From: Pseudomonas caspiana
GTDB taxonomy: Bacteria; Pseudomonadota; Gammaproteobacteria; Pseudomonadales; Pseudomonadaceae
NCBI RefSeq assembly: GCF_002158995.1
Contig: NZ_LOHF01000035.1
Location: 1-44,808 of the forward strand
DNA length: 44,808 nt
Direction of reading: 5' to 3'
Made by a program: the position numbers and the translations under genes. Below, piece after piece: positions 17,258-24,803 of this stretch. Positions within the stretch are counted from its first letter, which is position 1. Each line of letters begins with the position of its first letter. The notes beneath the pieces were generated by a model. It was not told the DNA's origin. It searched no databases and saw only the letters and a program-made list of their open reading frames with translations.

Positions 17258-18568
17258 ATGCAAACCCGCACTCTCGAAGGGGCGGCGTCTTTAGCGACGC
17301 CTACCCGCAAGCGTTATTTCATCATGGTCCTGTTGTTCATCACCGTCGTGATCAACTATCTGGACCGCAGCAACCTGTCCATCGCTGCGCCAGCACTGAC
17401 CAGCGAACTGGGGATCGACCCGGTCCATGTCGGGTTGATTTTCTCGGCATTCGGCTGGACTTATGCCGCCATGCAACTGCCCGGTGGCTGGCTGGTGGAT
17501 CGCGTACCGCCGCGGATTCTGTACACCGCCGCGCTGGCGCTGTGGTCCATCGCGACCATCATGCTCGGCTTCGCTGCCAGTTTCATCGCGCTGTTTGTTT
17601 TGCGCATGGCCGTGGGCGCGCTCGAAGCTCCTGCGTATCCGATCAACAGTCGTGTGGTTACCACATGGTTCCCTGAGCGTGAGCGGGCCACGGCCATCGG
17701 TTTCTACACGTCCGGACAGTTTGTCGGCCTGGCATTTCTGACGCCGGTGCTGGCCTGGCTGCAAGCGCACTACGGCTGGCATATGGTGTTCGTCAGCACC
17801 GGCGCGGTGGGCGTGCTCTGGGCAGTGATCTGGTACATGGTCTATCGCGAGCCTCGTGATTTCAAAGGCGTTAACGAGGCAGAAATCGAGTTGATTCGCG
17901 AGGGCGGCGGGCTGGTGGATATCCAGGCTGACACGGCCAAGGAAAAACGTCCGTTCAGTTGGGCGGATCTGGGCATCGTGCTCACCAAGCGCAAGCTCTG
18001 GGGGATTTACCTGGGGCAGTTCTGCCTGAACTCGACGCTGTGGTTCTTCCTGACCTGGTTCCCGACCTATCTGGTTAAATACCGCGGCATGGATTTCATC
18101 AAGTCCGGCCTTTTGGCGTCGCTGCCATTTCTTGCGGCGTTCGTCGGTGTGCTGTGCTCGGGGTTCTTCTCCGACTGGCTGATCCGTCGTGGTTACACCG
18201 TTGGTTTTGCGCGCAAATTGCCGATCATCGCGGGGCTGCTGATTTCCACTTCGATCATTGGCGCGAACTTCGTAGATTCGACCCCGCTGGTTATCGCATT
18301 TCTGGCGTTGGCGTTTTTCGGTAATGGTCTGGCGTCCATCACCTGGTCGCTGGTGTCGACCCTGGCTCCGGCGCGTCTGCTGGGCCTGACGGGCGGGACC
18401 TTCAACTTCATCGGCAACCTGTCGGCGATTGCTACGCCTATCGTGATTGGCTTTCTGGTCTCGGGAGATTCGTTTGCGCCTGCTATCACTTACATTGCCG
18501 CGCTGGCACTGATTGGTGCGCTTTCCTACATCCTGTTGGTGGGCAAGGTCGAGCGTATCGAGCTGTAA
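17258..18568 (+). CDS. dgoT: MFS transporter, probable D-galactonate/H+ symporter
   Basis: The 436-residue protein is a 12-helix major facilitator of the anion:cation symporter group. It has the group's start YFIMVLLFITVVINYLDRSNL (read in parts) with the YLDR signature in helix 1, WTYAAMQLPGGWLVDR after helix 2, and a central cytoplasmic loop near 200-235. Members carry hexonates, glucarate or galactonate into the cell with protons. Its place after dgoKAD and before the regulator makes galactonate the likely substrate. It is 151 bases from dgoD across a REP element, and a strong terminator follows at once. Confidence 0.88.
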   Translation: MQTRTLEGAASLATPTRKRYFIMVLLFITVVINYLDRSNLSIAAPALTSELGIDPVHVGLIFSAFGWTYAAMQLPGGWLVDRVPPRILYTAALALWSIATIMLGFAASFIALFVLRMAVGALEAPAYPINSRVVTTWFPERERATAIGFYTSGQFVGLAFLTPVLAWLQAHYGWHMVFVSTGAVGVLWAVIWYMVYREPRDFKGVNEAEIELIREGGGLVDIQADTAKEKRPFSWADLGIVLTKRKLWGIYLGQFCLNSTLWFFLTWFPTYLVKYRGMDFIKSGLLASLPFLAAFVGVLCSGFFSDWLIRRGYTVGFARKLPIIAGLLISTSIIGANFVDSTPLVIAFLALAFFGNGLASITWSLVSTLAPARLLGLTGGTFNFIGNLSAIATPIVIGFLVSGDSFAPAITYIAALALIGALSYILLVGKVERIEL

Positions 18569-18599
18569 TCGCAGGTCTCGCCGGTAGCATGGAGATGGG

Positions 18600-18627
18600 C
18601 TGGCGGCGATAATGCCGCCAGTTTTTT
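18600..18627 (+). terminator. Rho-independent terminator directly before the IclR gene
   Basis: CTGGCGGC (18600-18607), loop GATAAT, GCCGCCAG (18614-18621), then TTTTTT 18622-18627. It ends the transporter transcript only 18 bases before the regulator start codon. Confidence 0.9.
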
Positions 18628-18645
18628 GATGGGGTAAAGCCTGAT

Positions 18646-19455
18646 ATGTCGCAAGCGCTCGACGACACAGCAAGCAGCACTGCCAAGGATCCTGCTCCGA
18701 CGGGTACGCAAACCCTGTTGCGCGGACTCGGCGTGGTTCAGGCCGTTGCCGACGGTGCGCGGGACCTGAAAGAGATTGCCCGCCGAATTGGTACGACGCG
18801 CAGCACCACGCACCGGCTGGTCAGTTGCCTGGTGGAGGAGCGTTACTTGCGGGTAGTGCCGCAGGTCGGCTATCTGCTGGGGCCAAAGCTGATCGAACTG
18901 GGCTTTCAGGCGCGGGAAGAAGTGCCCTTGGCGATGCTCGCCCGGCCGTATCTGGATGAGCTTTCACAGTTGACCGGTGACACCGTCCACCTCGCAATTC
19001 GTGATGGCGATGAAGTGCTTTATCTGCACAAGAATCCTGGGCGTAACGGTCCGGAAATGCGCTCGCGAGTCGGCCATCGTATGCCGCTGGCGCGTACCGG
19101 GATTGGCAAGGCGTTGCTGCTGGACAGTCCGGAAAGCGAGTGGCAGCGTTTGTATCAGATCAGTCTGCCGGAAGTGGCGCGCAACCCTTTATGGCCCGCC
19201 CACGAGGAGCAATCCTGGGAGCAGGTGCGTCAACGGATGCATGAATACGTGCAAGGCGGTTACGCCTTTGATCTGGAGGATAACGAGCCATCGATCCGCT
19301 GCGTGGCAGCGCCGATTCGTGATGCGGGCAAGCACATTGTTGCCGGTATCAGCATTGCCAGTACCGTGCCTTACATGCCGCTGGAGAAAATGGCCGAACT
19401 GGTGCCGTTGATCAAGCAGGTGGCGGGCAGGTTGTCGGCGGAATTGGGTGGGTAA
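18646..19455 (+). CDS. IclR-family transcriptional regulator of the dgo cluster
   Basis: The 269-residue protein has an N-terminal winged helix-turn-helix at about 25-85 (LLRGLGVVQAVADGARDLKEIARRIGTTRSTTHRLVSCL as split helices) and a C-terminal IclR effector domain of GAF type from about 95 (HLAIRDGDEVLYL, GHRMPLARTGIGKALL, AFDLEDNEPSIRCVAAPI). It likely senses galactonate or a pathway sugar acid and controls dgoKADT, inferred from position; in E. coli the dgo regulator is instead of the GntR family. The start ATG is 18 bases after a strong terminator, so expression depends on read-through or on a promoter inside the transporter gene end. A very long hairpin follows it. Confidence 0.9.
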   Translation: MSQALDDTASSTAKDPAPTGTQTLLRGLGVVQAVADGARDLKEIARRIGTTRSTTHRLVSCLVEERYLRVVPQVGYLLGPKLIELGFQAREEVPLAMLARPYLDELSQLTGDTVHLAIRDGDEVLYLHKNPGRNGPEMRSRVGHRMPLARTGIGKALLLDSPESEWQRLYQISLPEVARNPLWPAHEEQSWEQVRQRMHEYVQGGYAFDLEDNEPSIRCVAAPIRDAGKHIVAGISIASTVPYMPLEKMAELVPLIKQVAGRLSAELGG

Positions 19456-19466
19456 AGCGGTACCCC

Positions 19467-19557
19467 TGTAGGAGCTCACCGAGGTTACGAGGCCAGCGAT
19501 GGCGGTACGTCTGACACACCGCCATCGCTGGCCTTGTAACCTCGGTGAGCTCCTACA
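19467..19557. repeat. Long perfect REP-type hairpin between iclR and adh genes
   Basis: The arm 19467-19506 (TGTAGGAGCTCACCGAGG..., ending GGCGGT) is matched by its inverse at 19518-19557 with almost no mismatch over 40 bases and an 11-base centre. It lies between convergent genes and could serve as a terminator for both. Confidence 0.85.
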
Positions 19558-19572
19558 GTGACAGTGCAGCGC

Positions 19573-20625
19573 TTAAGCTTTCAGAGTCGCCATATCAATC
19601 ACAAAGCGATACTTCACGTCGCCTTTTACAACACGCTCGAACGCTTCGTTGATATTGCGAATGTCGAGCATTTCGATGTCGCAGGTGATGTCGTGTTCAG
19701 CGCAGAAGTCCAGTACTTCCTGAGTTTCTGCCATGCCGCCAATCATCGAGCCGGCCAGTACCTTACGGGACATGACCAGATTTACTGCATTCACCGGCGG
19801 ATCTACTGGCTCGATCAGCCCAACCAGAATGTGCACACCGTCGAAACGCAGGGTCTGCAGGTAGGGATTTAGATCGTGCTGCACCGGGATGGTGTCCAGC
19901 AGGAAGTTGAAGGTTCCGGCAACAGCTTGCATCTGCGCTTCGTCGGTAGAGATGACCACGTGATCAGCGCCCTGGCGACGACCTTCCTCTGCCTTGCTGG
20001 CGGAGCGGGTGAAGAGGGTGACTTCAGCGCCCATGGCCTTGGCGAACTTGATGCCCATGTGGCCCAGGCCACCCATGCCCAGTACACCAACCTTGTCACC
20101 GGCCTTCACACCGTAGTGCTTGAGCGGCGAGTAGGTGGTGATACCGGCGCAAAGAATCGGTGCGGCGCTGGCCAGGTTCAGTTTTTCAGGGATGCTCACG
20201 ACGAAGCGTTCGCTGACCACGATGCTGTCGGAATAGCCGCCCATGGTCAGGCTGCCGTCGATGCGGTCCTGCCCGGCATAGGTTGGGGTCATGCCGTTCT
20301 GGCAGTAGTTTTCCAGATCCGCTTTACAGGCGTCGCAAGTGCGGCACGAGTCAACCATGCAACCAACGCCTACCAGATCACCGACTTTATACTTACTGAC
20401 ATCAGCGCCGACGGCGGTAACTTTGCCGACGATTTCGTGGCCGGGCATCAACGGATAAGAGGCAAAGCCCCACTCGTCACGGGCCTGGTGAATGTCTGAG
20501 TGGCAGACGCCACAGAACATGATTTCAATGGCCACGTCATCCGGACGCGGGCTGCGACGTTCGAAGGACAGGGGGGCGAGGGGCGCGGTCGATGATTGGG
20601 CGGCATAACCGATAGCTTTGTACAT
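19573..20625 (-). CDS. Zinc-dependent NAD(P)-alcohol dehydrogenase (YahK/AdhC-like)
   Basis: The 350-residue protein is a medium-chain zinc alcohol dehydrogenase of the cinnamyl-alcohol/YahK aldehyde reductase group. Catalytic zinc residues appear in FCGVCHSD (Cys38/Cys41) and GHE (62-64), the structural zinc cysteines are Cys94, 97, 100 and 108, and the cofactor fold has GVLGMGGLGHMG near 178-189. YahK-like enzymes reduce a broad range of aldehydes with NADPH in the cytoplasm. ATG 20625 follows GAGGT with 6 bases between. It is divergent from an AraC gene, the usual sign of local control by that regulator. The true substrate is unknown. Confidence 0.92.
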   Translation of the reverse strand: MYKAIGYAAQSSTAPLAPLSFERRSPRPDDVAIEIMFCGVCHSDIHQARDEWGFASYPLMPGHEIVGKVTAVGADVSKYKVGDLVGVGCMVDSCRTCDACKADLENYCQNGMTPTYAGQDRIDGSLTMGGYSDSIVVSERFVVSIPEKLNLASAAPILCAGITTYSPLKHYGVKAGDKVGVLGMGGLGHMGIKFAKAMGAEVTLFTRSASKAEEGRRQGADHVVISTDEAQMQAVAGTFNFLLDTIPVQHDLNPYLQTLRFDGVHILVGLIEPVDPPVNAVNLVMSRKVLAGSMIGGMAETQEVLDFCAEHDITCDIEMLDIRNINEAFERVVKGDVKYRFVIDMATLKA

Positions 20626-20687
20626 GGTGAACCTCGCAAGGCAATGAATAATTGAGGCTGACCATTTTGCGGGAAGGTAGGGTTCAC

Positions 20688-20697
20688 GACCATGGTC
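20688..20697. promoter_or_regulatory. Candidate operator in the adh/araC divergent region
   Basis: GACCATGGTC is a perfect 10-base palindrome in the 178-base gap between the two divergent genes, and a further GACCAT lies near 20659. It may be bound by the AraC protein; this is inference only. Confidence 0.3.
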
Positions 20698-20803
20698 ATT
20701 CCTCCGCGACTCATGCCTGATCCTCCGGAAGTTTTGGGTTTGATATTGCTACATGTGGCATTTCTGCGATCATGCAGCTGTCTAATCCTCCGCCCGGTGC
20801 CTC

Positions 20804-21709
20804 ATGTTGTTGCCCCATCAATCCGATGCCAATGCCACCCTTGTTTCCCTGATCAAGCCATTGGCGACTCGTCCGGGGTTTGTGCCGACGTTGTTGCCTG
20901 AGGTCAACGTGGTGTCGTTCGCCAGCTATGTGGCGAGTAGCCCGCAGATCTATGAACCGAGCCTGATGATCATTGCTCAAGGTGGCAAGCTGGCCAGCCT
21001 TGGTACACGGACCCTCGATTACGGTGCCGGGCATTATCTGGTTCAGGCGCTTTCTGTGCCGTTCATGTGTGAAACCTTCGCCTCGCCCGAGGCGCCGCTG
21101 TTTGGCGTTTCTGTGGCAATTGACCGGGTGATGCTCGGCGAGCTGGTACAGGCCATGGGGCCGATGCCGGATCAGATCGTTGAAGCGCAGACTCCGGAAT
21201 CAATGACCTCGGCTTTGCTTGATGCGCCGATGCGGGAAAGTGTCGAGCGTTTGTTGCGTTGCCTGCACGATCCGCTCGATTGTCAGGTGTTGGGGCCGTC
21301 GCGGTTGCGCGAAGTGCTTTACGCCGCATTGCGCGGTCCTCAGGCCGGGGTGTTACGTGCGTTGGTCGCCCAGCAGAGCCATTTTTCGCGTGTCGCAGCA
21401 TCGTTGGCGTATCTGCACAGCCATTACGCCGAGCCGTTGAACGTCGATACCCTGGCGCGTCAGGCCAACATGAGTGCTTCGACCTTTCATGAGCATTTCA
21501 AACGCAGCACCTTGCTGTCACCCGTGCAGTATCTGAAGCGTCTGCGTCTGCTCAAGGCTCAGCAGATGTTGATTACCGAGGGTATGGGGGTGGCGCAGGT
21601 CGCGCACTGTGTGGGGTATCAAAGCACGTCGCAATTCAGCCGCGAATATAAACGCTACTTCAACCGGAATCCGGGGGAAGAGGGTGTGCAGCTGCGAATT
21701 CCGGCTTGA
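20804..21709 (+). CDS. AraC-family transcriptional regulator
   Basis: The 301-residue protein has the AraC-type N-terminal ligand domain of the YqhC-like group (NVVSFASYVASSPQIYEPSLMIIAQGGK, read in parts) and a C-terminal double helix-turn-helix at about 205-295 (LARQANMSASTFHEHFK, then VAQVAHCVGYQSTSQFSREYKRYF, read in parts). It is divergent from the zinc alcohol dehydrogenase. By analogy with YqhC, which activates an aldehyde reductase gene in E. coli, it probably senses aldehydes and activates the neighbour; that is inference from family and layout. A long hairpin follows 11 bases after its stop. Confidence 0.9.
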   Translation: MLLPHQSDANATLVSLIKPLATRPGFVPTLLPEVNVVSFASYVASSPQIYEPSLMIIAQGGKLASLGTRTLDYGAGHYLVQALSVPFMCETFASPEAPLFGVSVAIDRVMLGELVQAMGPMPDQIVEAQTPESMTSALLDAPMRESVERLLRCLHDPLDCQVLGPSRLREVLYAALRGPQAGVLRALVAQQSHFSRVAASLAYLHSHYAEPLNVDTLARQANMSASTFHEHFKRSTLLSPVQYLKRLRLLKAQQMLITEGMGVAQVAHCVGYQSTSQFSREYKRYFNRNPGEEGVQLRIPA

Positions 21710-21720
21710 ATGTTGCTGAA

Positions 21721-21813
21721 CCTGTAGGAGCTCACGAGCAGCGCGAGGCAGCGATAGCGATTTGTCTAACACGCCGCTATCGCTGCCTCGCGCTGCTCGT
21801 GAGCTCCTGCAGG
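21721..21813. repeat. Long REP-type hairpin between araC and etfD
   Basis: Arm 21721-21759 (CCTGTAGGAGCTCACGAG..., ending GATAGCG) is mirrored by 21775-21813 with one mismatch. It lies between convergent genes, like the hairpin at 19467, and shares the GTAGGAGCTCAC core with it but not the inner bases. Confidence 0.85.
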
Positions 21814-21869
21814 TCTTCTGTTTGAAGCAAGACGGCGCGGTGTCAGAGGCAACGCGCCGTCGCAGGTTG

Positions 21870-23525
21870 CTACATATTTGGGTAGGTAGGGCCGCCGCTG
21901 CCTTCCGGTGTCACCCAGGTGATGTTCTGCGAAGGATCCTTGATGTCACAGGTCTTGCAGTGCACGCAGTTCTGGGCGTTGATCTGGAAGCGTTTCTCAC
22001 CGTCCTCCTGCGTCACCACCTCGTAGACGCCCGCCGGGCAGTAGCGTTGAGCGGGTTCGTCATACAACGGCAGGTTGGTACCGATCGGGATGCTCGGGTC
22101 GGTCAGCTTCAGGTGGCAAGGCTGTTCTTCTTCGTGGTTGGTACCGGAGATGAACACCGAGCTGAGCTTGTCGAAGCTGAGCTTGCCGTCGGGTTTCGGG
22201 TAGTCGATCTTCGCCGAGTCTGCTGCCAGTTTCAGGCAGGCATAGTCTGGCTTGGTGTCGTGCAGCGTGAACGGTAGCTTGCCACCGAAGATGTTCTGAT
22301 CAACAAAGTTAAACGCGCCGCCCATGATGGCGCCGTACTTATGGAGTGCAGGACCGAAGTTGCGGCTGGCGAACAGCTCTTCGTGCAGCCAGCTGTTTTT
22401 GAATGCAGAAACGTAAGTGTTCAGCTCATCGCCGCCTTCCTTGCCCGCTAGCAAGGCCTCTGCCACTGACTCGGCGGCCAGCATGCCGGACTTCATGGCG
22501 GTGTGGCTGCCCTTGATCTTGGCAAAGTTCAGCGTGCCCAGATCGCAACCGATCAGTGCGCCGCCCGGAAATACCATCTTCGGCAGCGAATTCAGGCCGC
22601 CCTTGCAGATCGCTCGTGCGCCATAGCTGATGCGCTTGCCACCTTCCAGATACTGCGAAACTACCGGGTGATGCTTGTAGCGCTGAAATTCATCGAACGG
22701 CGACAGGTAAGGGTTGCTGTAGGACAGGTCGACGATGAGGCCCACGACCACCTGATTATTTTCCAGGTGATAAAGGAAGGAGCCACCCATGTTCTCGTCG
22801 TCCAGCGGCCAGCCAGCGGTATGCACCACCAGACCTTGCTCGTGTTTGGCAGGGTCGACTTCCCAGATTTCTTTCAGGCCAATGCCGTAGTGCTGGGCGT
22901 CAGCTTCGGTATCAAGGTTGAAACGTTTGATCAGTTGCTTGCCGATGTGGCCGCGGCAACCTTCGGCAAACAGGGTGTACTTGCCGCGCAATTCCATGCC
23001 GGGGGTGTACAGGCCGTCTTTTGGCTGACCCTCGCGGTCAACACCCAGATCACCGGTGACGATACCGCGTACCACACCGTTTTCATCGATCAGCGCTTCC
23101 TGAGCGGCGAAGCCCGGGTAAATTTCTACACCGAGGTTCTCGGCCTGCTGGGCGAGCCAGCGGCACAGATTGCCCAGCGAGATAATGTAGTTGCCCTCGT
23201 TGTGCATGGTCTTGGGCACAAACAGATCAGGGACTTTTACCGATTTTTCAGCGCTGCGCAGGACATAGATGTCGTCACGCTTGACGGGCGTGTTCAGCGG
23301 CGCGCCGAGGTCTTTCCAGTCCGGGAACAACTCGTTCAGTGCGCGGGGTTCGAACACCGCGCCCGATAGGATGTGTGCGCCAACTTCGGAGCCTTTTTCT
23401 ACTACGCAGACGCTGATTTCCTGACCGGCTTCAGCAGCCTTTTGTTTTAGACGGCACGCGGCAGAAAGCCCGGCGGGGCCGGCACCGACGATGACGACGT
23501 CGAATTCCATAAATTCGCGTTCCAC
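21870..23525 (-). CDS. etfD: Electron-transfer flavoprotein:ubiquinone oxidoreductase
   Basis: ETF-QO passes electrons from reduced ETF to ubiquinone at the inner membrane. The 551-residue protein has the FAD-binding GAGPAGLSAACRL from residue 14, and the C-terminal [4Fe-4S] ligands Cys496 (RYCPAG) and Cys520, 523, 526 (CVHCKTC). Length equals the Pseudomonas family length. I take the GTG at 23525 as start because AGGAG lies 7 bases before it; the ATG at 23510 is 15 bases further in. It is divergent from etfBA, its electron donor, with a PsrA-like box in the 526-base gap. Both sets are probably controlled together with fatty-acid oxidation. Confidence 0.96.
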   Translation of the reverse strand: MEREFMEFDVVIVGAGPAGLSAACRLKQKAAEAGQEISVCVVEKGSEVGAHILSGAVFEPRALNELFPDWKDLGAPLNTPVKRDDIYVLRSAEKSVKVPDLFVPKTMHNEGNYIISLGNLCRWLAQQAENLGVEIYPGFAAQEALIDENGVVRGIVTGDLGVDREGQPKDGLYTPGMELRGKYTLFAEGCRGHIGKQLIKRFNLDTEADAQHYGIGLKEIWEVDPAKHEQGLVVHTAGWPLDDENMGGSFLYHLENNQVVVGLIVDLSYSNPYLSPFDEFQRYKHHPVVSQYLEGGKRISYGARAICKGGLNSLPKMVFPGGALIGCDLGTLNFAKIKGSHTAMKSGMLAAESVAEALLAGKEGGDELNTYVSAFKNSWLHEELFASRNFGPALHKYGAIMGGAFNFVDQNIFGGKLPFTLHDTKPDYACLKLAADSAKIDYPKPDGKLSFDKLSSVFISGTNHEEEQPCHLKLTDPSIPIGTNLPLYDEPAQRYCPAGVYEVVTQEDGEKRFQINAQNCVHCKTCDIKDPSQNITWVTPEGSGGPTYPNM

Positions 23526-24051
23526 AGGCTATCTCCTACTCAAGGCTCACAGTATTTTTTTATATGCAGCGTACTAACCAGCGTGCGGTGCATCAGTAAC
23601 CCGCATCTTCGAATGCTGCGCAGTATATCTACACCACCCGGCAGGGCCAATACAAACGTTTGTTTGAAATGGCCGCAGGCCAGATAAAACATAGACGCGC
23701 GGCTCATGACTGGCGGTTTTGTCGTATTGACCGCATAACGGCTTGCGGTCAAGATACGGACGGTTTTGCGCTCGCCGTAGGCTGAACATCGCCTGAACTG
23801 CACCTCTGAGGCGTCGCGAGCGCGTTACAGGCAAATCCACGTCACGAATTTGCGGGTGCAAAGTTTACACGCCTGCATAGCCCAGATGTGCGGCATCTGG
23901 TGTTTATCCGTGTTCAGGTGGCTTGTTTATTGAGGTCACCGTTCGTTCTGTACGAATACGTCTGCTTCCAGAGGCTGTTTCACGGGTACATATGCATCGC
24001 CGGGTCTTGCACCGGGCGACTTTCTTTTCACCGGAGAGAAACGAGGAATCC
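23526..24051. other. 526-base gap between divergent etfD and etfBA
   Basis: No convincing gene is seen. The gap holds a PsrA-type box (23653-23666), a hairpin TTGACCGCA/TGCGGTCAA (23727-23735 with 23744-23752), and a hairpin CCAGATG/CATCTGG (23882-23888 with 23894-23900). The etfB side is therefore a long leader of unknown use, unless a promoter lies near 23900-24000. Confidence 0.6.
23651..23668. promoter_or_regulatory. PsrA-type operator between etfD and etfBA
   Basis: TACAAACGTTTGTTTGAA contains CAAAC-GTTT-GTTTG (23653-23666). This fits the published PsrA pattern (G/C)AAAC-N2-4-GTTT(G/C). PsrA is a TetR-type, fatty-acid responsive regulator of Pseudomonas beta-oxidation genes, and the etf genes carry beta-oxidation electrons. 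Confidence 0.6.
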
Positions 24052-24801
24052 ATGAAGGTTCTAGTAGCTGTCAAACGAGTGGTCGACTACAACGTCAAGG
24101 TTCGCGTCAAGGCGGACAACTCCGGCGTCGATCTCGCTAACGTCAAAATGTCGATGAACCCCTTCTGCGAAATCGCTGTGGAAGAAGCCGTACGCCTGAA
24201 AGAGAAAGGCGTTGCGACCGAGATCGTCGTCGTTTCCATTGGTCCGACCAATGCTCAGGAGCAGCTGCGTACCGCGCTGGCGCTGGGCGCTGATCGTGCC
24301 ATCCTCGTTGAGTCCGCTGATGAGCTGAACTCCCTGGCCGTTGCCAAGTTGCTCAATGCCGTCGTGGCCAAGGAGCAGCCACAACTGGTTATCCTCGGTA
24401 AGCAGGCGATCGACAGCGACAATAATCAGACTGGCCAGATGCTGGCAGCGTTGAGCGGCTTCGCTCAGGGCACCTTTGCTTCTAAGGTAGAAGTCAGCGG
24501 CGACAAGGTTGCCGTAACTCGCGAAATCGACGGCGGTCTGCAGACTGTTTCGTTGAGCCTGCCTGCTGTGGTCACTACTGACCTGCGTCTGAACGAGCCG
24601 CGCTATGCGTCACTGCCAAACATCATGAAGGCCAAGAAGAAGCCGCTTGAAGTGCTGACGCCCGATGCTTTGGGTGTTTCAACCGCTTCCACGACCAAGA
24701 CCATCAAGGTCGAAGCACCGGCTGCACGTAGCGCGGGCATCAAGGTCAAGTCGGTGGCTGAACTGGTCGAGAAACTGAAAAACGAAGCGAAGGTAATCTA
24801 A
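24052..24801 (+). CDS. etfB: Electron-transfer flavoprotein beta subunit
   Basis: EtfB (249 residues) with EtfA forms the soluble FAD/AMP heterodimer that collects electrons from acyl-CoA and other dehydrogenases. The start MKVLVAVKRVVDYN, the VEEAVRLKEKG segment, the GADRAILVE stretch and the LGKQAIDSDNNQTGQMLA AMP/FAD region are typical of the family. ATG 24052 follows GAGGA at 24043-24047 closely; the frame is open far upstream but that extension has no support. etfA begins 2 bases after its stop, so the subunits are coupled. Confidence 0.97.
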   Translation: MKVLVAVKRVVDYNVKVRVKADNSGVDLANVKMSMNPFCEIAVEEAVRLKEKGVATEIVVVSIGPTNAQEQLRTALALGADRAILVESADELNSLAVAKLLNAVVAKEQPQLVILGKQAIDSDNNQTGQMLAALSGFAQGTFASKVEVSGDKVAVTREIDGGLQTVSLSLPAVVTTDLRLNEPRYASLPNIMKAKKKPLEVLTPDALGVSTASTTKTIKVEAPAARSAGIKVKSVAELVEKLKNEAKVI

Positions 24802-24803
24802 CT

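Noticed and set aside
17291..18673. 460-codon open frame antisense to dgoT
   Set aside because: Its product is very rich in Arg, Gln and His, as expected for the reverse of a membrane protein gene.
19467..21813. The two long hairpins as ends of one mobile element around adh and araC
   Set aside because: Each hairpin is complete in itself, the inner sequences differ, and no transposase gene lies between them. They fit REP elements at convergent gene ends.
23540..23861. Two frames of 87 and 95 codons on the minus strand in the etfD/etfB gap
   Set aside because: No ribosome site, no domain, and the hairpins and PsrA box of the control region lie inside them.
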